From contig WNNJ02003028.1 in the NCBI GenBank assembly GCA_012934845.2, forward strand, positions 372,001 through 436,000: a stretch of DNA of 64,000 bases, written 5' to 3'. The stretch is from Pomphorhynchus laevis (lineage: Eukaryota > Acanthocephala > Palaeacanthocephala > Echinorhynchida > Pomphorhynchidae). The notes below the pieces were generated by a model that ran no database searches, was not told where the DNA came from, and saw nothing but the letters and a program-made list of their open reading frames with translations. The translations under genes were made by a program, and so were the position numbers. Shown piece after piece: positions 55,279 through 64,000 of this stretch (position 1 is its first letter; the number at the start of each line of letters is the position of its first letter).

Positions 55279-58200
55279 ATGTCCCTATTGCAATCATTCG
55301 ATAAAAATAACAAGGAAATTATATCAATTTATAACAATGTAGATCTTATTCAACAGTCGACAAGTTCTCCAAAGCAGATGAGCAGAGAAGATGAAATAAA
55401 GCGATTAGACGCAAATTTCAATTCTTTGTTTTGGCCAAAATCATCGAAACTAGATAGTGACACAACCCAAGTTGTTGCTGAAAAAAAATCTAGTAGTTTC
55501 GACGACCAATCTTGCAATTCAAAATCAGCTGATAAACTGCTTTCTCGTATTGCTAATATTGATTGGAGAATAATACGATCGGAAAATTGGCAGATACGAG
55601 AATTTATGGCGTTGTCCTCCAGAATTGCCTATTCGAAACACATGCCGATCTCCATATACGGAGAAGTTTACGTATATTCGTCATTGTTACTTAATCCTAT
55701 CAACAGCCATGAAAATGTGCAAGTACATGTCGAATACGAGGATCTGGCGATTAGCGTAGAAATTTCAATCGACGCGTCAGTAGATCATTTACTACATCAT
55801 TGTATGGTCAATTTCGATAACAAAACATCCACAAAATTTTTCGTATTTTGCATTGAAGGCTTTAAAGAACTAATACGTCCCGATGCTCATCTTAACGAGC
55901 TCCAGCATGTCCAAATATGTTTACGTACTTCGATTCCTTTAAACCTGCAATTAATTGAATTACCTGCTTACGTTGGAAAGTTGAGTATAAAATCAACTAC
56001 AATGGACGGTCAGTCTGCTGAAAAAATTCGTTCTCCTCCAGACAGTCTTCCTCAAGGAGATCGTATTTCAGATAAGGTTTCTATTTTGGTAGATTCATTA
56101 GCAGCTGAAGTCCAGTCTTTTAAGGATTTGCAATTCAATGCAAATGAATACGAACTTCGTCAATCACTTTTTATTAATGGAAAAAACGGAGGCAAACAAA
56201 ATCAGTATGAAGCTACTAGTAAAAACGACGACTTGTTTGAATTGGGGGTTCGTATTAATCATATCCTTCAATTTTTGAAAAATCTTACAATAACTGTTCG
56301 TGTCAGTAGTAATGCGCTAGACATGTCAATGACTCGTTTGGATTTCCTGGCCCGACAATGTCTTAAGAATTCTCCGGTTGTAGAAGCAACAGTGTCCACT
56401 TTAATGTCGTCCCTGGAGACAACAAGTAGATTTATAAATTCCTTATTTCGCTCATTGTATATTGAGCGTCGGTCTATCTTATCATATGATTCATCTAATT
56501 CCGTATCACGTGTAACAAGTGGCAAACCTGTTATGAATATTTCTGAAATTACGGGCTTTATATGTGTTACAATTCATTCGTGTTTCAGTTCCAATCTTCA
56601 ATCTGATTTAGACGCCATAGCAGCTGCCGGAAGTAATGCAAGACAATCTACTGGTTCATTAAACAACAACCATTTAAAATATCGCGTTACTGCACAGTTA
56701 AAGCACAACAGTAAAAATATATCCAAGGAGAAAAGCACTGACTGGATTCATTGCACATCCGATAAGAAACCATTACGACTAAATTTTAATGAGCTAATGT
56801 GCTTTTCCGAGATTAATGTATGTGTATTGCCAAGAGAAACAGTTATTTATTTGCAAATATGGAAAGGTAAGAATGAAACAGTCCGGGTTGGATATGCAAG
56901 CTTAGCATTGTTTGACAGTAACGACCTTGATTTTGTCGGTAACATTTGTGAGGATGTTGGGCCGAATGGACATACAAATGAATATTTTCTTGGAATACAT
57001 CCGACGGGAAATTCCGACTCTAGTAGTGGAAACTGCTACAACGTTATGTGTACAAAATGTCCAACAATTGTCGTATCTGTTCAGATATCGAATCCCGACG
57101 CCGATCGTATGATAATTCGATTTCCTCACGTTGATCCTCGGTCTGATATCTTATTGTTTGACTTTAAGGCACTTCATTCCTCTGATAAAGAACGATTGAA
57201 GGTAATTCTCAGGCGATCAAACTTCAGTGAACTCACGGATGAAGAAAAACAACTTATTTGGGAACGACGTCACTATCTAAGCGATATTCCTGGAGCCCTT
57301 CCGAAGGTACTATCAAGTTAAATGCAATTTTTAACTGTCATAAATTTTTGTAAGCAAAAATACTGAAAATTTTATTAATTTAATATTTAAAAATTCAATG
57401 TATCAAACAATAGCTGCTAAAGTGAAGCGACTAGTTTCTAGATCAATATAACAATTGCTGACGTACAAATAAACGTTTGTTTTTATACATTCAACAGCAA
57501 ATGCCAATTTGCTGTTGTCAATTTGTCGGCTTATGTAATTATCTTTGTCAAATAGTTATTTTTAAAATATTAAAATTTTTATTTATTTTAAAAATATGTT
57601 TATCTGGAAGAATTCATTTATTTGTATGAGAAAATTTATAAATTTGTTTATCTGGAAGAATTCATTTATTTGCAACTAGTAAAAGAAATTGTTGTTTACA
57701 TTAGGAATATCATTATTATATCTGAAATAATATCTTTATCTTACAAAATTTGTATTTAACAATCAATCCGAATTATGCCAAATCAATTAATCAAGTAACT
57801 TCAACGATTTGAAAAATAAAGAAATTTGAATGTTAAAATTAAAGTTTAATTAGTATGTTCTACTCCAGGTTTAACCTAATTTGACCTATTTTAACCTAAT
57901 TTGTATAAAATTATATTTAAAAAATATAAAAAAATTATTTTTAGTTAAAAATTCATTTTTTTTATAAAATTTTCTTTATTCTTTACTCACTTGTTTTCAA
58001 TGAACAGTGCTTAAACAATACTTCTATAAGTGCTTAGGTGTTGCGATCTATTCCAAATTGGGATTGCCTTTCTCTGCAAGATATATACAAGCTACTTAAG
58101 GAATGGAGACGTTTATCGCCAGCAGAATCAATCGAATTGTTGCTTCCATCATTTTCCGATCAATACGTGAGGTCATTTGCTGTGCAATCGTTGAAAACAC

Positions 58201-61200
58201 TTCCTGTCGATAGTCTGGAACCATATTTGCCGCAGCTTGTACGTGCGTGGGCATTTGACTTCAATCCGTGTAGTCCTCTAGCTGAATTGCTGTTAGAATG
58301 TGCTGCGGTTAGTCCTGTATTTGCACACTCTCTTTTCTGGCAACTTAAGCAATGGATATCACTAGATAATGATCCTTGGCTGTTCCGTTACCTATTGCTT
58401 GCCCAGGCCATGTACGTTGTATCAAGTTCAGTCATGATAGATCAATTTAAACGTGAGAATAGTCTTATCGTTGACCTTGATAACCTGTGCACACAATTAA
58501 AAAGCGATAGTTCACTGATACATGTTGAAGTTGAAAAGCTATCAGCTAAGCTTTCCAAAGCTCCTGTACGGTTGCCGCTGAAGTTCTCGTTTTCTGCAAA
58601 TTCAATCGACTCAAGTAAATGTCGCATATTTAATAGTTTGAGATCACCAGTAAAGCTTTCTTTCGTATGCAATTCGAAGTCAGATTCAACTGCTTTTAAA
58701 GTGTATGATGCAATTTACAAAATAGGTGATGATATTACACAGGATATTGTCGTATTACAATTGATACGAATTATGGACATGATATGGCAGGCAGGAGGAT
58801 TAGACTTAAAATTGCTAGTTTTCAACTGTGTTCAGACAGGCAACAAGCGAGGCATAATTGAAGTAGTTACAGAAGCTTATTCATTACGAGAAATCCAGAC
58901 TCGATTTGGTTTAACGGGCTCTTTTAAAACAAGGGCAATTGATGACTGGTTGCAATTCAACAACCCGAATGCAACTGACTACGATAAAGCGGTTCAAAAT
59001 TTTACACTGTCATGTGCTGCATATTGTGTGGCTACATTTGTCCTCGGTGTCGGTGACAGACACAATGATAACATACTTTTACGTAAATCCGGTCATATAG
59101 TACACATCGACTTCGGAAAGTACCTTGGAAATTCTGAAAAATTTGGAAACTTTAAAAGGTAAAGAAATTTAGGTTTATTTTTTTCATAATTTATGATCCT
59201 CATCCTTTTTGCCTTTGATATTTGACTGTGAAAATACAACTTGCTCGAGATAATGTATAGGCTCAGCACACAGTTTTTTCAAAAATCATTATTTGTTATA
59301 ATATATAGTGAAAATATACATTGATACCGATAGCTGCTCGACTGACTTTGTAATCGTTAAGTGAACCAGGGTTTGAACAGCACGGTGATTGAATCGCCAC
59401 GGTTTTCGTATTTTCATTTAGCATTCACAAATACATGCAAATCAAAAAATTTGCAGTCAAAGTTGTCGATTTTATATTTTATCATTTTTTATAATTCATA
59501 AAAATATTATATTATATTATATTATTATATTTTAAGCAATATAATATAGCCCATATAATCTTTGATTAAAATGTGCCCATATAATCTTAGATTTGTAGAT
59601 ATGGAACAACAAACAAAAGATAAAGAAATCACATTTTAATTTATAAAATGTGATTATTAATTTTTTTAAATTCAACTGTACACAATCGCCGATTATGTAC
59701 ACATTACACAATGTGGCGATTGTGTAGTTAAAATTAATTATACATTTTCACTTGGCATTTTTTGCTTTATGAAAAAAAGAAACGTACAATTTATTGATCA
59801 AATGTATTCGATGAACATCATTTTACGTTTTGTTTCTGATGAGGCTAGCAACAGCTAGCAAAATATAAATATAAATCAGTGTTTGTTGATCCTGCCCCAA
59901 ATTTTCAAATTAAAAAATGATCAACACAAATAGTTTTAATATTTTTCTATATATATTTATGTTGACCGCAATTGTTTGAGATTTTTGATTCTGATATCAC
60001 GATCAAGTTTATCTACACAGCACACATTGACTCTAGTCATCTGCCCCTCTAACCTTCTCTGTTTACATTTTAAAATTTTTAATAGACGATTACTAAATTT
60101 AAAACCTTTCTATAGGGTTTAAGAATTTTAAGATTTACATTGGAGATTTAATGATTTTATTTGTGGAAAATTAAATTATTCAAAATGTGCTTTTAATTTA
60201 AAATTCAACTTTCTTACGTATCTGCTTGCATCGCCAGAAAATTAAAATTGAAAACACTAGGCAAAAAGCATTACATTGTTTCAACTATAAACGTTTCTGA
60301 TTAATAAAATTATTTATTAATTTAAAATTTATAAATAATTTTTAAATTAGATTTCAAATATTTGATTTAATAGTCGTAAATGATCAATTTTCATTTAAGC
60401 ATTCTTTCAAAACTTAGAAGATTGTTTTAATAAAAATATTTGTTTCTAATCATAATGAATTATTAAGCTTGTTTTCAATTCAGGGATCGTACGGCATTCG
60501 TGTTTACCACTGATATGGCTTATGTAATCTTCGGTAAAAATCAGTCATCAAAACGATACCAATCATTTGTAAACACGTGTTCGCGGGCATTTAACCTGCT
60601 ACGTCGAAACTCAAACATACTGTTAACACTTCTTGTTATGCTACAAGATACTGGAATTGCTGGAATAAACGCAACCGGTGTACAATTTGTAAAAGATATT
60701 TTACGGCCAGATGAAACAGACGAAGAAAGCTCGAATCGCTTCACTACGTTCCTTGAAAATAGTTTGCAAAGTAGATGGACACAAATAAACTTCTTCATAC
60801 ACAATGTAGCTCAGTACAAGCCTAACGGCGAAAAGATGGAGAAGTCTCTAAAAGTCAGGCGTCGTAGTAGAACGCATACCGTGGGGTTCACTAAGCAAAT
60901 AAAGTCTACGATTAGTGTACTTAAGAATCGCGAATACTTGGAAATTAAGTTAAAGGCTCTATGCAAATTAACAGAAAACAAAAATGATGAGAGTCCTAAG
61001 CAGCTTTTCAAGTTGGCTACTGTTTTGGATTCATTTCCTGAGTTAATCGTTTTTCGAACGTACGATGAATTGTTTGATTTAAGCACTAAGTTATACGGGA
61101 AAGGACATGTCATAAAGGCTTTGGCAATACCTCCAAATTACTGTGTTACTCTTGACGTTGGTACCGTGTCTTCTGCCGTATCTGTTAAGCATCAAATTAA

Positions 61201-63755
61201 AGCTGTTTATGAATTCCTGAAATCAATATCCAATAATATCCATGAACTAAGAAAGGTGCGTGTTAATTAAATGTCAGAATATTTATATTTTATATGTATC
61301 TTTTTTATATTATATATAAATAATACGTATTATCTTTACATATTCACCAAGTTCTTGCTGATATAATTGATTCTAGACAGTATCTTATTGTGCAATTAGG
61401 ACAAGCAAATATGTCGATGTCGTTTGATCGTGTTTTACTGTTGCTTGGGAAGCTGTCAAAAATTGGCTTATCTTTGTAACATCTTAAGTTCATCGCATAA
61501 TACATTAGTAAACGACAGTAATCATTTAGACTGTACATCAGAGTGGTTTCATAGTAATATTTGCGTGACTCAAATACAAGTACATTATCCACTCTGCTCT
61601 TGCGCTCTTCGTGAATGATTTTATCTCTGTTATTTACATAAAACGTTCTCGATGCATAAAATATGCAGATGATAATCACTTACTAAAGAATTAATGTAGT
61701 TTGAATGAAACACTTAAATTAGAAATGCATAATTTTCGACAATACTGTATTTTGACAACTGTATTAATATTGATAAATCAAAGATAATAAGATTCATATT
61801 TATTGACTTTTCAGTGCATTCTAAATAATTGTGATTTTGTGAATTTGGATCAGTTTAAGATCTCTAGCATTCACTTCTGATCACAGGATTCTGGACAAGT
61901 TTATTTCATAAAACAAATTATAAAATTTATGAAACGTTTTCAAATTAAAAATTCTTTATATTTTATTAAATAAAAAATTATATTTTAAGCTTTAATTTAA
62001 TTGATATAATCTCAATTAATTGTTAATTATAATACATTAATTATTTTATTATTTAAAATAATTATAATTAGTGTTTATAATTAGTGTTTACACTTTATAA
62101 TTAGTGTTTTATAAACATACATTTAGTTACTGTATAATTCAAGTGCTTAAAACTATACAGACTGAATACATATGGTTTCCTTTTTACTGCATCGTCTTCT
62201 CCTGGATAATAATATTAAACCTTAAATTCAATTAATATATTAAATGCTTATAAGTAAATGAGACAACTTTTATTGTATTCACTCATCCAATTAGATTTTA
62301 AGTTTAGAGACTAGTTTCGCCATAATTAATTGATAAGCAATCCTAGATTTTTTACAGAAAAAGAATGGTCATTATTTTATAATACAAGCATTTCTTCCCA
62401 AATCTATGATACCTTTTGGAAATTAATACCTCGACATCATTAACGAATATTATTATCAGTGCTTTTTTAAAGCGCAATAATCGATGAGATTATTGCAAAT
62501 ACAATGTTTCATATTTTATTGCACTTTTTATATTAACACTATAATATTATAATTGATATTATATATCAATATCAAATATATATCAATTATATTATGATAT
62601 CTGTTTATTATTTATCTGTTTATCTGTTTTTTTTAAATATTTTTAAAAAATATGGACGTAAGCAATTACAGACCGATCAAATCAAATCAGCTAACTGAGT
62701 CTACGTATTTAATATAATTATAAAATAAACAAAACATAATAATGCTAAATCAAAATTTAATAATTAAATAAAATTAATAATTGTTTTTAGATTTTCTATA
62801 ATTTAAATCAAGTTAAAATAAAAAATTGAAATTTAAAATAAAAGTCAATTTTTATGAATTGACTAATAAATAACAGACGTTGTATCAGAATAAGGATTAG
62901 AGGTCATCAGGAGGAACTGCTATGCTATCAGGTTTCGGCCTGTTCCTCTACCCAACATAGCAGCGGGGCCAAATACATGCTAATGATGTATTTCCTCTGA
63001 TAAAACTATCTAGTATCTTATTCTAATACAAAGTATATTATTTATTATCCATCCATAAAAATTTGGCACTTAAGAGTTTAAATTTATTCTTTATATTATT
63101 GTGTTGATTTATATATTTTACTATTTTCTGCTTGATGTTATTTTTATAGTAACCTAGTTTAAAATATGTATCTATTAAATTATTTAAATGATTTTGAAGA
63201 AAGCCAATATCATTACATATTGTTGCAATTCTTAAAATTTCATTATTTAATGTATTATATTTTATATTATATGGTATGCATGAATGCTCATGCAAAAATA
63301 TGTTTCTTGTAAATTTAAATATGTCATCTTTACGATATAAATTAATAGTAATTTTAATTGATGTTAATTAAATGTTCATATTTAGATATACCTTCTAATA
63401 ATATTTTTAATAAAAATTTATTATTTAACTATAAACATAAAATTATTATTATAAATGATATTTATATTATTATAATATTATATTATAATAATATTATAAT
63501 ATTGTAATAATTATTATATTTTATTATTATTTATTATTTATAAACATAAAATTATTTAATGTTTTAATGTTTGATACAACATACGGTTAAAAGGTTTAAG
63601 TTCACCTTAACTCTAACCAAAACAAAATTACTGTAATTCATGATTATTTTGCTTGTGAATTTAGAATCAGTATTTCTGTGATTTCCTTTTACCAAAGCAG
63701 TGTGACGAAGAGTTTCTTACTAATCCAAAATTAGTCGATGTATACTTTGTTAAAG
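55279..63755 (+). CDS. class II phosphoinositide 3-kinase (PIK3C2-type), 3' end beyond the window
   Basis: Phosphorylates the 3-position of PI and PI4P on endocytic and vesicle membranes. Exons: 55279-57306, 58038-59158, 60484-61255 and 63701-63755; phases match and all introns are GT-AG. Domains: Ras-binding (about 100-245), C2 (about 420-600), helical PIK (about 625-790), kinase (about 860-1135) and PX (from about 1210). Kinase motifs: YKIGDDITQDIV with the ATP-binding Lys, GVGDRHNDNILL (Asp/Asn near 1015-1020), HIDFGKYLG and DRTAFVFTTDMAYVI, as in human PIK3C2. The exon joins read LPK-VLRSIPNW and FKR-DRTAF. The fourth exon (CDEEFLTNPKLVDVYFVK) completes the PX fold and ends at a donor. 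A C-terminal C2 domain is expected to the right. The start Met is the first in frame; the N-terminal extension is short compared with the vertebrate proteins. The catalytic set is complete. Confidence 0.92.
59680..59725. other. hairpin in PI3K intron 2
   Basis: ACACAATCGCC pairs with GGCGATTGTGT around a 24-base loop, with weaker outer pairing AACT/AGTT. The intron (59159-60483) otherwise shows no gene. Confidence 0.4.
61345..61680. other. coding-like segment in PI3K intron 3, unexplained
   Basis: This stretch is GC-richer than the intron around it. It is open for 111 codons on minus (61679-61344) and in two long frames on plus (one encoding IIDSRQYLIVQLGQANMSMS, another HSNICVTQIQVHYPLCS). 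I recognise none of them. It may be an exon of a nested gene, an alternative PI3K exon or a decayed insertion. Confidence 0.25.
61815..61880 (+). other. possible alternative terminal exon of the PI3K gene
   Basis: A good acceptor (TTGACTTTTCAG) is followed by 21 in-phase codons (CILNNCDFVNLDQF onwards) and TGA. Joined to the exon ending at 61255 it would give a protein stopping within the PX domain. The exon at 63701 fits the PX family better, so this is either a minor 3' end or chance. Confidence 0.25.
62690..63330 (-). repeat. Penelope-linked dispersed repeat, copy 5 (best preserved)
   Basis: Minus strand, in order: an open frame 63295-63038 (SCIPYNIKYNTLNNEILRIA, then TICNDIGFLQNH and YFKLGYYKNNIKQK) that resembles the segment after the RT in Penelope-like proteins; the structured block 63010-62890; and the end motif AAATACGTAGACTCAGTTAG near 62710. 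Copies 1-4 lie in the TDP-43 and Mog1 introns. This one lies in PI3K intron 3. The RT and GIY-YIG domains are not present in the unit. Confidence 0.6.
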
Positions 63756-64000
63756 GTATTACAGTTTTCAAGCAAATCATTGAATTTTTTAACTATTTAA
63801 ATTGAATTCATAACTATTTAAATTGTAATTATAATTTTATTAATTAATAAATGAGTTTAATTATTCATTTTAATCTGATTGAAATATTTGAATTTAATTT
63901 ATAATTTACAATTGAATTCACTAAATTTCATTAACAATAAAATTTAACAATTGAATTTAGTGAATTTTATTTAATTTTGAATTTATTTTAATTACTAATT
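63756..64000 (+). other. start of the next PI3K intron
   Basis: Follows a GTATTACAG donor. It is very AT-rich with no further exon before the edge. If the donor is not used, the frame would run on to a TGA shortly after 63800, giving a protein that ends after PX. Confidence 0.4.

Noticed and set aside
55279-57321. complete 680-aa single-exon gene
   Set aside because: The last four codons of the frame are intron; a donor at 57307 joins it to the helical/kinase exon, as in the class II PI3K family.

Overview
This is an AT-rich window from an invertebrate animal nuclear genome; the phylum cannot be fixed from the sequence alone. It has spliced genes with GT-AG introns from 48 bp to about 5 kb. 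It also carries many retroelements: several non-LTR (LINE) families, Penelope-like elements, a tRNA-derived SINE and one Ty3/gypsy LTR element. No bacterial-style operons, CRISPR arrays or rRNA genes are visible.

Host genes. Three conserved animal genes can be assembled from exons. (1) A TDP-43 (TARDBP) orthologue on + (9408-18803) has the N-terminal domain, a nuclear localisation signal, two RRMs and a Gly/Ser/His-rich tail that keeps the conserved Met/Ala helix. (2) A RANGRF/Mog1 orthologue on - (24772 down to 18907) has four small exons and a last intron of about 5 kb. It converges tail-to-tail on TDP-43, with stop codons 103 bp apart. It is easily missed because no exon is a long ORF. (3) A class II phosphoinositide 3-kinase (PIK3C2-type) on + starts at 55279 and runs off the right edge; the Ras-binding, C2, helical, kinase and PX domains are present.

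Layout. 0.6-5.4 kb: a CR1/L2-like LINE (family A) on -, split by a younger family A copy on +. 5.5-7.6 kb: a decayed LINE of a second family (B) on -. 9.4-18.8 kb: TDP-43, with Penelope-derived repeats, a GIY-YIG fragment and hairpins in its introns. 18.9-24.8 kb: Mog1 and its repeat-filled intron. 25.5-26.5 kb: another LINE B-like fragment on -. 26.6-31.05 kb: a nearly whole family A LINE with a 20-bp minisatellite just upstream. 31.4-39.2 kb: an I/Jockey-group LINE (family D) on -, interrupted by a Ty3/gypsy element at 34484-38423 with two identical 98-bp LTRs and a 5-bp target duplication. 39.4-41.4 kb: an internally deleted family D copy. 41.76-44.8 kb: a LINE (family C) with endonuclease and RT, with a tRNA-derived SINE in its TAA-repeat tail. 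45.6-47.2 kb: family D on +. 47.97-48.83 kb: a retroelement-associated module on -. 48.99-49.66 kb: a 5'-truncated LINE tail between two 213-bp direct repeats. 49.8-51.36 kb: family D on -. 51.36-52.27 kb: a foldback element with long inverted ends. 55.3 kb to the end: class II PI3K.

The most notable points are: the Mog1 gene recovered from tiny exons; an optional 45-nt cassette just before the TDP-43 nuclear localisation signal; an apparent self-priming signal in the LTR element; a conserved LINE 3' stem-loop with a compensatory change; a tRNA-like 3' end overlapping the family D reading frame; a Penelope-linked repeat that folds as a three-way junction; and several insertion events whose order can be read from the nesting.
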